This document shows positions 23,325 to 33,661 of a stretch of DNA of 64,000 bases, piece by piece. Under the pieces are notes generated by a model that saw only the letters and a list, made by a program, of their open reading frames with translations, ran no database searches and had not been told where the DNA came from. The number at the start of each line of letters is the position of its first letter. Position 1 is the first letter of the stretch. Both the position numbers and the translations under genes were made by a program. The stretch is from Carya illinoinensis (lineage: Eukaryota; Streptophyta; Magnoliopsida; Fagales; Juglandaceae): positions 48,525,837 to 48,589,836 of the forward strand of contig NC_056752.1 of assembly GCF_018687715.1 (NCBI RefSeq). The letters run 5' to 3'.

Positions 23325-26300
23325 TTCAGTTTTATATTCCCTTCTTCTTCTCCTCTTCTCTTCTCTCTCTCTCTCTCTCTCTCTCTGGCTCACCAGTTTT
23401 GGGGTCTCTTTTCCTAGTATCATTTTGTGAGCGACTGAAATTTGTTCGGCTGCTGGGATTGGAGGGACTCATTGTGTACTCATCCATTTTCATTGGAAAT
23501 ATGTTAGGAGGATTGTGGGGGAAGCCACAAGAAGTAGAAATACGAAATCAATGGAGCATAGGAGTTTGCTGGCATCACATCAAATGTAGGAATTTTATAT
23601 ATTTTATTTTTACTTTTTAGTGGGGCGGGAAGTCTTTATAGGGTGAAGAATGCCCTTGACTTGGGAAGAGTGGTTGTAAAATATTTGATCCTCCATTGAA
23701 CTTTTGACTGATGTAGCTTAACATCATGAGGGATATATCCCTTAAACAATTTAGATTATAAAAAAAAAAAAAAAAGTGTCTATATTATATTTCATCTACC
23801 TTCGAGTTTATTTTTATCAAAATGTGCGATTAGAACAAACACAGAGAACCGTAGAACCACCAGAAGAACGACACCCGTTTGGAATTCTCATATTATACTC
23901 TGAATTCATTGGAGTAAATGATATCAAAGACTAGAGGAATTTATGTGTCCGGTTAAATTATTTGTCTCCAAAGTTTAAGTTGACAACGATCATGCTTTCC
24001 TATTGATGTATCAGTCCAGGTAGGCTATATCGAAAATTGAAATTATCCAAATATCCCTATATGTATACGGAATTATTTATCAATTTTTTTAATAAATTGG
24101 TTAGTCGTCAATCACGTAATTATTTAATAATTAAGCAATAATATAAAGTAAATAAATTGCATAACATCAACATTGATAAGGAAATGAAATTTTTTAAAAA
24201 ACTCTTTAAAAGTAAAATTCTACAAAGTAGCCAAACAAAAAAAAATCAATTTTATTATTTAAAAATTAATTACAAGTAAATTTCAATTATAAAACTTTTG
24301 TCAATTGACATTCTTACTCGACCTGTTTGTCTCTACCGCAGTAACTGCTAAAATTTCTGGCAATTTTTAAATATTAAATTTTTTCCTGTTAACTCTAATG
24401 ACTGAATCATTATCACTTATTTTTAATCTTGGCTCAACAATCACATTTTTTAAGATAAACAATATGAAAATTCTCCAAAAAAATTTTTTACAAAAATATG
24501 CACTAAAAAGTATTTTTAAAAATATTCAGAACTAAATCTATACATATCCTAACAAGTAGGATCCCTTAAATAAATAATCTAAAAGCAGTTTGAATTGTAA
24601 TGGAATTTTGCTGGTAGAGCGACTTTGTCGCGAGGACTTGTGACGGGATGTTGATATCTTGCACTAAATCTTCTTTACAGTAACACTTACAGATTCTAAT
24701 TCAGACTCTTCTCTAGATAATTACAGACTCATCTAAAACAATTCTTAATATCTTCTTGATAAACTCTAAAGTTACAGATAAAGTCAAAATAATTTACATT
24801 AATCTAAAATAAAATTAACGATAGGATAATTTTATCATTTTAATCACTTAATCCTATTCAAATTTATCAACTTAATCACCTAGTCATAACCAAACTCTTG
24901 CATCTACAATCTTCCCATTTGGCTTATTAGTGACAAACTCTTTGCATCTACAAAAATGATATCCAAAAGATGGAGCAGCAGCTCGATACATTTCTTGGTT
25001 CTACAATTAAGGGCTCTCTCTTTCGAAAGGGCTCGTCCTAGGGCAAGAAAATTGTTTTAAAGAATATGAATATGAATATGTGGTGCACTTCAGATACGAT
25101 CCTGCCTGCAAGAAATCTAGATTTCACAATTTATGCAATTCCCATGAGGAGTTGCTTTCGACAGCTGGGACTGTACAAATGCTCTATCTTTGCAATAACT
25201 CCCGGATTCAATTCACTTTGACCACATTCATTGTTTGTCTGCTTAGAAAATTTACTTAATTCTCGCCCATATGGTTCCCTCACAGCATCAATTTTTCTGG
25301 CGATTGTACGGTAATGGACTGGTGCACTATAATAATTAGCAAATATAATAATACACTTGTTCTAAATGTATAATTTATATTATGATTTGACAAAGTTCAT
25401 GACCATTAAGTACCCTTCTACTATTTTCCCGTTGCTAATTCTTTTTTTAATTTTTTGAAAGAAAAAAAAAAGTATTTATGTTACTTTCAGATGTCACTTA
25501 ATTGTCATCACTTTCGAAAACCTTGTGCTTGGCAAAAGTAAGTTTAGTTGACAATAATTCAAGAGCATGACCATCATGAAGACGGAAGATGAAAGAACCT
25601 TCTTTCGTGAATCTCTCACTTTTCTTTACCATGAACTTGATCTTTAAATCAATTCTAAACAGTAGTGGCTTTTAAGTAATGGGAGATAAGAACGTGGGAA
25701 AGAAAAGAAAAGAAAAGGGTTTTCTCGTGATATTGAGTACTGGCTTTTGCTTTCGATATATTCTTTCTTTTTTAATCACACTATTAGTTAAAATGTGAAG
25801 AAAACTATTGCTTTGATTGGAAACGACAGCTAACAGGACCCTACATCTCCGTCTTTATAGTTAGACTCAATTTCATCTGGACTTTTACCACCTCCATCGC
25901 TATCCCTTTTTATAATATCTTCTTCTCTGCATGCCATTCCTCACGTCCCATACATTTTGCTTTCTCTGTTTGCTTTAGGGTTTTCCCTTCCCTTTTTGCA
26001 ATTTAATTTTGGACTCTACCTCGGTTTAACTTTTTCACTACAAACAGGGTTAGACTTAGGGCTCCTTTACAATCTGTCTTTAAATAATGGCGAAGGGAGG
26101 GAAGGAGGGAATTAGGTAGCTAGCATGCATGGTGATCATGGAAGGGTCCATTTTCAAAAATTCAAAGCTAGCTAGAAGAACAATATCGCAAATGCAACTT
26201 TGTCCCTCCCTAAAGGTCCCTACCCATTTCTTGTTACGGTTGAGATCCTGAAGATGTGAAACTAAACAAGACCGACACATGATCATGATGGCTACCAGGA

Positions 26301-26599
26301 TGTCATCATCATCAGAATTCAAAGTAAAGATAAAAATACTAGTGCATGTTTCTTCTGATAGCGTGGCCCACTCTCCATTTGTGTTTCCTCCCAAAATGTC
26401 AAATGATGATTTAAAATGGTCGACAACTGTCCCAACCATGCGCAATAGGACTAGCAGCATCAGCACCATCCACCTCCGAGTGGTTCGAGCATAATACCCA
26501 AATCAATCACATACGCACCTAGCTAACTCAAGCGGTTCTGTTCATCCAACTTTGTACGTAATCCATGCCCATAACCTCATTTTCTCATTTCTTATTACT
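23325..26599. other. ARID 3' region and AT-rich intergenic DNA
   Basis: A CT microsatellite at about 23360-23386 lies just past the stop, probably in the 3' UTR. Beyond it I see no supported gene. A less AT-rich stretch at about 26080-26500 has open frames on both strands but no recognisable family. Confidence 0.55.
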
Positions 26600-26765
26600 C
26601 GCAGGAACAAATTGTTTTATTTTATTTTATTATTATAATTTTTTTAAAATTTTCACATAAAATATAATAAATAATTCAATTTTTTTTAATTTTAAAATAA
26701 TAATAATACTAAAAAAATAATATTCTAATAATATTTTATTCAAATTTTAATTTTCTTCTCAACTG
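26600..26765 (-). repeat. MITE-like repeat family A
   Basis: This shares the core TATTATTATAATTTTTTTAAAA, AATATAATAAATAATTCAAT and AAAATAATAATAATACTA with the other family A copies in the window. Termini are not clear. Confidence 0.55.
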
Positions 26766-26800
26766 CACCTAAATGTGACTGAGATGATAAAAGAATAATA

Positions 26801-26935
26801 TTACATACTGTCACTTTTATAAACTTCCTGTGCATTACAATAATGTGATTGACTGTATCAATTTTTTTTAATAAACAACCAATCATACTAATGGAGTGCA
26901 CAAAAAAATAAGTAAAAATGACTGCATACAAAAAA
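26801..26935. repeat. Foldback MITE-like repeat family B
   Basis: The left arm (CATACTGTCACTTTT ... GTGCATTACAATAATGTGATTG) pairs with the right arm (CCAATCATACTAATGGAGTGC ... AAAAATGACTGCATAC). The same arms occur at 30004-30131 and, more diverged, at 36245-36355 and 50258-50415. Confidence 0.65.
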
Positions 26936-27269
26936 TTTTATAATAAAATGTGCATATGTTATTATCCTTCTTTCACTACTCATAACTAAGTGATATATCA
27001 CAACAATACCTGCCAAATTAACAATATGTTCTGTACTGTAATCGATCAGAAATTGGGAAATATGGCTTCTTCCTTTTACATTGATGGGATGAGCTCTCTT
27101 TTTAGTTTTTTATGTGTTGCTATTGAATCCAACGTTGTCTAAATGGTTCATATTCTACACAGGGAGTACGTACGAAGACTAATATTTAACTGGTAGGATA
27201 AATGGCCATGTATATATCCTGTCGAATTTTGTCTTCCTTTATTCTCTTTTTTAATTTAAAATAGTATAA

Positions 27270-27400
27270 TCAGAAAAATAATAGTTGTGGTTGTGAATTT
27301 GTAAACATCGCGTAATTATTTTTAAAAAAATAAATAAATATAAAATTTACATAAAAAAATTAATTTTTTAATAATAAATCATATTTTTCTCAGCCAATCG
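27270..27400. repeat. MITE-like repeat family C
   Basis: The signature is a CGCGTAATTATTTTT start followed by AAATAAATAAATATAAAATT and a TTAATTTTTTAATAATAAAT centre. Related copies lie at 41385-41520, 46335-46475, 49290-49435 and about 59965-60115. Confidence 0.5.
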
Positions 27401-27484
27401 GAATATAAAATCTTGTTATATGACATTATGAAGCGCCAAAATAAAGAAGTGTATTGGCAGCGGTACGGTGCATGCTTTGTTTTC

Positions 27485-27835
27485 ACAAACTTTCAAATAA
27501 TCTCATCGAATTTCATCTTAACATTTGAATACTATTTAAATATAAATATTTTTTAATTTTAAAATTTAAAATTTTCATTTAATCATTACCTAATTATTAT
27601 AAATTTTCAAAATTTTTAAATAAAATATAAAAAAAATTAACTTTTTTAAATATCAAAATAAAAGTTATATTAAAAATTTATATTCTAACCCTCTTTTAAA
27701 TTTATAATTGTTTTCTTCAATTTTTTCATTTTTTTTTTCAAAATTTTTTAAAAATCTTATCTCAAATAATTTACCTTCGATTTGCAAATTTTTCATATGA
27801 TTTTATTTCATCTGTGTAACTAAACGAATTTTAAC
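27485..27835 (-). repeat. MITE-like repeat family A, long copy
   Basis: It starts with a CTCATCGAATTTCATC-like end and finishes with ATTTTATTTCATCTGTGTAAC. Between them lies the family A core with extra AT-rich sequence, perhaps a nested or tandem second copy at about 27700-27790. Confidence 0.45.
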
Positions 27836-28394
27836 TTTGAATTTCTTTAATTTTTTATAGAGGGGAAAAAAAGAAAACCTAAAAGACAAACAAATGAGGA
27901 TAAGCATCTCTAGATATTTTTTTCATGTAAATTTTAAATTTCTTTAAATAGAATGAACGAGACTTACTTCCATAAAACTGTTCAGATGATTCCACATTCA
28001 TATTATACATATTTCTTTATATATAAAATGGGAGAGGCAAGAGGCAGCACGAGGAGGACCCCCTTTGATGTGTGATTGAAACAGCTAGCGATATAACTGC
28101 ATAGAATATGAGAATGTCCCTCACTTTTTGTTTTTTTAACGTTGGGTTTGGTACGTTAAAAGCAGTGTCTATTATTTATTTTGTTACTACAACCCACCTC
28201 CCACTTTTGTCTATCCTTCCATCTCTCATGTCTCTCCGCGAATACTCCACCTGTGGACATTTGGAAAGCAAGCAAAGCTGCACTTCATGCTTGTGCTATT
28301 TGTATTAGAAGCAATCCATCAAAATTCTATTTTAACAAAATAATAATAATAATAATATACAAAATTTTTTATAAAAATAAATTAATAAAATAAT

Positions 28395-28497
28395 TTAATG
28401 TGATGCGTTAAATATTATAAAATTATTTTATAATAAAATAAATATAACATCAAATCATATTATTTAATAAATTTAATACGCCGTGACATCATATGAA
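28395..28497. repeat. Near-palindromic foldback repeat
   Basis: The left arm TAATGTGATGCGTTAAAT pairs with the right arm ATTTAATACGCCGTGACATC around a symmetrical AT-rich centre (AAAATTATTTTATAATAAAAT). The structure is MITE-like. No other clear copy was seen in the window. Confidence 0.55.
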
Positions 28498-30003
28498 TTT
28501 AGTCAATAAATATGCTGTCTTTCTCTGTCAAAAAAGTTAGATTTAGTGATTGTCGCTGAAATGTCTAGAAATCTAATAAAATTGACATATTGCTGAAGCA
28601 GTCGTTGAATTACCACATCAAGCTTTTGTAGAGATGGAACTGGTGGTGATGACCATGTTGGAGAAAGTGGGCCACGCATCTGGGCTTTCCCGGCAAAGCC
28701 TGTCGACATTTTGGCACCTTGCATGCAATTTCTGCTGACACCATATAGCCACATGCATGTGCCATCAAATTTCTGGTTTGAAAAAGAAAAAAAAAATTAC
28801 AGAAAGTTACTGCGATTGTCAATGCCAAATCCCCCGTAATTTTCTTTTTCACACAGTCTAACAAAAAACATATACAAAGGACAAAAGATATATCATTCAA
28901 TGGCTGAGCCAAGAAGAAGACTTATAAATAAAACAATTTTGTAGTCCCATGTTGCACTATTTGGATACAATCCAAGTTAGCAATCTGAAAATGATTGTTG
29001 CAATATATTGATGATAGGAATCTTCACATCTTCTTCCGAAATTGTAGTTGATGAAAACATTAGCATAAACAAATAGCTAGAATTGGACTACCTAAATTGA
29101 AGATGATGCACAAAACTCAAAAGATACTAGTGGCGATGTTGATGTGCAAGGTTTTTGCTCCGACTAGAGTGTGGCGAAGAGGTCCAAATCTCAAAGATCT
29201 GGAAGAGAGGAATTAAGTTGTATTATGCGTGTAGTTTATACTTTATAGTGGCCAAAATAAGCAATAGTGTATGAATTGTTTAAGAAGTCCATGAAATTTA
29301 CACATCAGTCTTTCATTAACATTTATACTTATATTTGGAAGATCGACAACAAAAGAGACGATTTGGCAGAGAAGTATGGTGGGAGATTGCTTGGTTGTAA
29401 TTGTTTTAAGGGAAGTGAGACAAATATATAAAGAGAAGGGTTTGTGTTTAATCGAGGTGTGCACAAGCTGGTCCGGACATTCAAAAATATCAAAAAAATA
29501 ATTATACAAATATGACTTAGGACCATGGTTGGAACAATATTTAAAAAAAAAAAAAAAACAAGTTAAATATAGCATAGCCTTATCAATTAAAAGGTAAATA
29601 CCAAATAAAGATAAGCATTTCCCATATCTTTTATAAAATGGAGTTCAGGTGCCCAATTTATTCTTAATAAATAAATCAATATAATTACGTCATTTCATTA
29701 AATAATGATTTAAATTTTACATAAGTATTCTTATTTTAAGTAATTTGTAAAACAATTATATATAAGTTTATTATTTTTCTTATTACTTATTAAAAAATGT
29801 GTAATGAAGAGATTAACCAACACAATGAATATCATTTGTCTTCATCGTAAAAAAGAAAGTAAAGATGGGAAGAGACGCGTATGCCAACTCAAGAGTCAAT
29901 CGCCCGTGAGACCACGTCACACCAATTTTGAGTACAAGATTCTTTCATTCATCGTTAAAATAGATTGTGTTCCTATAATTTTTGTTTTTGTTTTTTAAAA
30001 GAA
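28498..30003. other. Intergenic DNA without a supported gene
   Basis: A less AT-rich island at about 28600-28765 reads openly on the minus strand in two frames, but I recognise no protein in it. The remainder is AT-rich. Confidence 0.5.
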
Positions 30004-30131
30004 TAACTTTATATACAGTTATTTTTACGTATTTTTTGTACATTTTACTGATATGATTGATTGGATTAAATTTTTTTTTAATATCCAACCAATCATATCA
30101 CTAGAGTGCACAAAAATGACTGCACTTAAAA
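30004..30131. repeat. Foldback MITE-like repeat family B, best copy
   Basis: The left arm ACAGTTATTTTTACG ... TGATATGATTGATTGGAT is the inverted complement, with gaps, of the right arm ATATCCAACCAATCATATCA ... AAAAATGACTGCAC. The arms meet around a short T-run, so the whole repeat is one long imperfect hairpin. Confidence 0.7.
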
Positions 30132-31282
30132 TTTTTATTCTTAAAATATCATTTTATTATATTTTAAAATAGAAATATTTAACAGTTTCTATTTTGTCTT
30201 TGCTCCGTATGACCAAACTCGCCGCCACATATACACATTAGAAACTATTTTTTCTTCCCAATATGAATGAGAAGAGGACAATATCTTTATTATCTTCTCT
30301 ATTTTTTTTCCTTACTCACGTGAATAATAGGTAAAAGCAATTATTTTTTTAAAAATAATATTTTATTAAATTTTTAATTTTTATTTATCTCAACTCACTC
30401 TCAAAATCTGATCCTAACGTTCGAAAAAGATTTTTAGACCGCAATAATATACCAAATTTTCAACTTATTTTGAGGCCTAGGATATATATATATATATATA
30501 TATATTATTTTTATCACAAACAATCACCCTTGAAGATTAAATGTTCATGACATCATTATATTTGGTGCATTACATGATTAATTAGAGGTGATTCAATAAG
30601 CAACGTGCAGCAGTTGTTGAGTCTCCCTAATTATTAGCACCTACTTAGAAACAAAGCGAAATTCTAAGCATAACAAAAGAAAAAAGAAAATTTATATACC
30701 AATCTTTCCCATCATTAGCCCACGTCAAAACAACATAGATCCCTTTCGAATCCATGACAAGCCTCTGCCTCTGCCCATCACACCCCTATTATATATTATT
30801 ATATTATATCCATTTTTAGTTACGAGATTCCTATAAAAAACATCCTTCAACTTCAAACTTATAATTTACACAATTGTTGTAGAATCTACATACATACATA
30901 CATACATACATACTTCGCATTATATTATGGTGTGATAAAAAATATTTTTCTTAATAAAAATTAACAATTTATTTTATTATTATCTTAAAGTGCCACGCAG
31001 ATAACATTGATTTTCTTAAAAACAAAAAAACAAAAAACGTTGAAATGAAAAAATTAATTAATATTATATAAAAAATTATTGTATTGGTTTATTTTTTCTT
31101 GCTAAACTGTAAACCCTGTGTGACAATTTCACCACTAGTCTCCACTCACAAGCACAGAACATGAGCGAAACTGCCTCTCTTGTCTCTTTTCCCTTTCTTT
31201 TAATAGTTTGCTCAGTGACACAGCAGAGCAGACACACAGCACCAGCATTTGCATTTCCAGAGCCATCTCGCTCTTCCCTCCA
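30132..31282. other. AT-rich intergenic DNA and promoter region of the subtilase
   Basis: This stretch holds a terminal fragment of repeat family A (about 30345-30425), a TA microsatellite at 30482-30505 and a CATA microsatellite at about 30889-30913. The last 150 bases are CT-rich, as in many plant 5' UTRs. Confidence 0.5.
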
Positions 31283-33661
31283 ATGGCACCCTTTCTCACC
31301 CTCCTCCTACTCTTTCTTCTTCCACCCATCTCCATCTCCTCCGCATCTTCTTCCTCTTTTCCCACTATTAAAGATGACCAGAAGAAGACTACCTACATAG
31401 TCGAAGTCCAACCCGATGCCAAACCTTCCGTTTTCCCTACCCACGAGCTCTGGTACGAGTCCTCACTCTCTGCATTAAGGAAAACGAGGACGGAACCACC
31501 AGCACAAACCACCAGCCCTCTCATCCACACATACTCCAACATATTTCATGGCTTCTCTGTCAAGTTGTCCCCCTCCGAAGCCAAAACTATTGAGTCCCTC
31601 CCGCACGTTATTTCCCTCATCCCCGAGCAAGTCCGCCATGTGCAAACGACGCGCTCCCCCCAGTTCCTGGGCCTCAGGACCACCGACAGTGCTGGTCTCC
31701 TCAAAGAATCGGACTTTGGGTCCGACCTCGTCATTGGGGTAATCGATACCGGCATCTGGCCCGAGCGGAAGAGCTTCGATGACCGAGATCTTGGCCCTGT
31801 ACCCTCCAAGTGGAAAGGCCGATGCGTGGCCGCCAAGGACTTCCCTTCCTCCTCCTGCAACCGCAAGCTCATCGGCGCTAAATACTTCTGCTCTGGCTAC
31901 GAGTCCACCAACGGCAAAATGAACGAGACCAACGAGTTTCGCTCCCCCAGGGACTCGGACGGCCACGGCACCCATACCGCCTCCATTGCTGCTGGACGCT
32001 ACGTCTTCCCGGCCTCTACTCTTGGTTACGCTCGCGGAGTTGCCGCCGGTATGGCTCCCAAAGCTCGCCTGGCCGCCTACAAGGTCTGCTGGAACTCGGG
32101 CTGCTACGACTCCGACATCCTCGCAGCATTCGACACCGCAGTGGCTGACGGTGTCGACATCATCTCCCTGAGCGTCGGCGGCGTCGTCGTACCATATTAC
32201 CTTGACGCCATCGCCATTGCCGCTTTCAGAGCCTCCGATTCCGGGGTCTTCGTCTCCGCCTCAGCTGGTAACGGCGGTCCGGGCGCGCTCTCTGTCACGA
32301 ATATTGCTCCCTGGGTGACTACGGTCGGTGCCGGCACCATTGACAGGGATTTTCCCGCCGATGTCAAGCTGGGGAATGGAAAAATCATACCCGGTGTAAG
32401 TGTTTACGGTGGGCCGGCTTTAACTCCGGGTCAGATGTACCCATTAGTATACGGTGGGAACACTGAGGGTGGTGCTGTTGATGGGTATTCGTCCTCGCTA
32501 TGTTTGGAAGGTTCTCTGGACCCCAATTTCGTGAAAGGCAAGATGGTGTTGTGCGACAGAGGCATCAACTCGAGAGCTGCCAAAGGTGAGGTTGTGAGGA
32601 AAGCTGCAGGGGTTGGAATGATCTTAGCTAATGGGGTTTTTGATGGCGAAGGATTGGTGGCCGATTGCCACGTGTTGCCCGCTACAGCTGTAGGCGCATC
32701 GTCCGGTGACGAGATCAGGAAATATATCTCTGCATCTTCGAAGTCGACACCGGTGGCAACCATTCTCTTCAAGGGGACAAGGCTCGGAGTGAGGCCTGCT
32801 CCGGTGGTGGCATCGTTTTCGGCTCGTGGTCCTAATCCGGTGACCCCGGAAATATTGAAGCCCGATGTGATTGCGCCCGGATTAAACATTCTCGCAGCTT
32901 GGCCCGACAGAATCGGACCGACCGGCATACCTTCGGATAAGCGTAGAACCGAGTTCAATATACTGTCTGGCACATCAATGGCTTGTCCTCATGTTTCCGG
33001 TTTGGCTGCATTGTTAAAAGCAGCGCACCCCGAATGGAGTCCAGCGGCCATAAGGTCTGCACTAATGACAACCGCGTATACTGTGGATAATAGGGGTGGA
33101 GGAAACATGTTGGACGAGTCCACTGGAAATGTTTCGACAGTATTTGATTTCGGGGCTGGCCATGTCCACCCCCAGAAGGCTATGGATCCTGGTCTCGTCT
33201 ACGATATTAGTTCCTATGATTATGTGGATTTCCTATGCAATTCCAATTATACTACTCAGAACATCCAAATGATTACTAGGAAGACTGCGGATTGCAGCGG
33301 GGCAAAACGGGCTGGCCATGTTGGGAATTTGAATTACCCCTCGTTGACTGCGGTGTTTCAACAATATGGAAAGCGTAAGATGTCTACGCATTTTATTCGA
33401 ACGGTGACCAATGTTGGAGACCCGAATTCTGTCTACCAAGTTACGGCTGAGCCGCCTAGTGGAATGGTGGTGACGGTTCGGCCGGAGAAGCTGGTGTTTA
33501 GGAGGTTGGGTCAGAGACTGAACTTCCTTGTGAGGGTGCAAACCAGGGCAGTCAAGCTCTCCCCTGGTAGCTCTAGAATGCGGACTGGCTCTATCGTATG
33601 GTCTGATGGGAAGCACAAAGTCACAAGCCCCTTGGTTGTGACCATGCAGCAACCTCTCTAG
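31283..33661 (+). CDS. SBT1.5: Subtilisin-like serine protease, SBT1.5 type, intronless
   Basis: The single exon encodes 792 residues. I chose ATG 31283 because it opens a clean signal peptide (MAPFLTLLLLFLLPP, cleavage likely near 20-25); the upstream in-frame extension has no ATG. An inhibitor I9 prodomain follows at about 37-122, then the S8 domain. The catalytic residues are Asp155 (VIGVIDTGIWPE), His228 (DSDGHGTHTAS), the oxyanion Asn330 (ASAGNGGPGA) and Ser565 (SGTSMACPHVSG). A protease-associated domain is inserted at about 375-500 and a fibronectin III-like domain lies at about 690-790. Plant subtilases of this group are secreted, self-processed endoproteases of the cell wall. Strong similarity to Arabidopsis SBT1.5 is visible in the GRYVFPASTLGYA and VGGVVVPYYLDAI segments. 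The gene is far more GC-rich than its surroundings, which is usual for intronless SBT1 genes. All key residues are present. Confidence 0.96.
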   Translation: MAPFLTLLLLFLLPPISISSASSSSFPTIKDDQKKTTYIVEVQPDAKPSVFPTHELWYESSLSALRKTRTEPPAQTTSPLIHTYSNIFHGFSVKLSPSEAKTIESLPHVISLIPEQVRHVQTTRSPQFLGLRTTDSAGLLKESDFGSDLVIGVIDTGIWPERKSFDDRDLGPVPSKWKGRCVAAKDFPSSSCNRKLIGAKYFCSGYESTNGKMNETNEFRSPRDSDGHGTHTASIAAGRYVFPASTLGYARGVAAGMAPKARLAAYKVCWNSGCYDSDILAAFDTAVADGVDIISLSVGGVVVPYYLDAIAIAAFRASDSGVFVSASAGNGGPGALSVTNIAPWVTTVGAGTIDRDFPADVKLGNGKIIPGVSVYGGPALTPGQMYPLVYGGNTEGGAVDGYSSSLCLEGSLDPNFVKGKMVLCDRGINSRAAKGEVVRKAAGVGMILANGVFDGEGLVADCHVLPATAVGASSGDEIRKYISASSKSTPVATILFKGTRLGVRPAPVVASFSARGPNPVTPEILKPDVIAPGLNILAAWPDRIGPTGIPSDKRRTEFNILSGTSMACPHVSGLAALLKAAHPEWSPAAIRSALMTTAYTVDNRGGGNMLDESTGNVSTVFDFGAGHVHPQKAMDPGLVYDISSYDYVDFLCNSNYTTQNIQMITRKTADCSGAKRAGHVGNLNYPSLTAVFQQYGKRKMSTHFIRTVTNVGDPNSVYQVTAEPPSGMVVTVRPEKLVFRRLGQRLNFLVRVQTRAVKLSPGSSRMRTGSIVWSDGKHKVTSPLVVTMQQPL

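Noticed and set aside
26080..26469. A 129-codon minus-strand frame in the ARID-subtilase gap
   Set aside because: No recognisable domain, no splice partners and no coding-like neighbours. It could belong to a noncoding transcript, but nothing shows it.
31208..31282. Longer N-terminus for the subtilase
   Set aside because: The extension has no ATG and would precede the signal peptide. The ATG at 31283 has a good context.
31475..33652. Long open frames antisense to or overlapping the subtilase gene
   Set aside because: They are by-products of the GC-rich subtilase coding sequence and have no family similarity.
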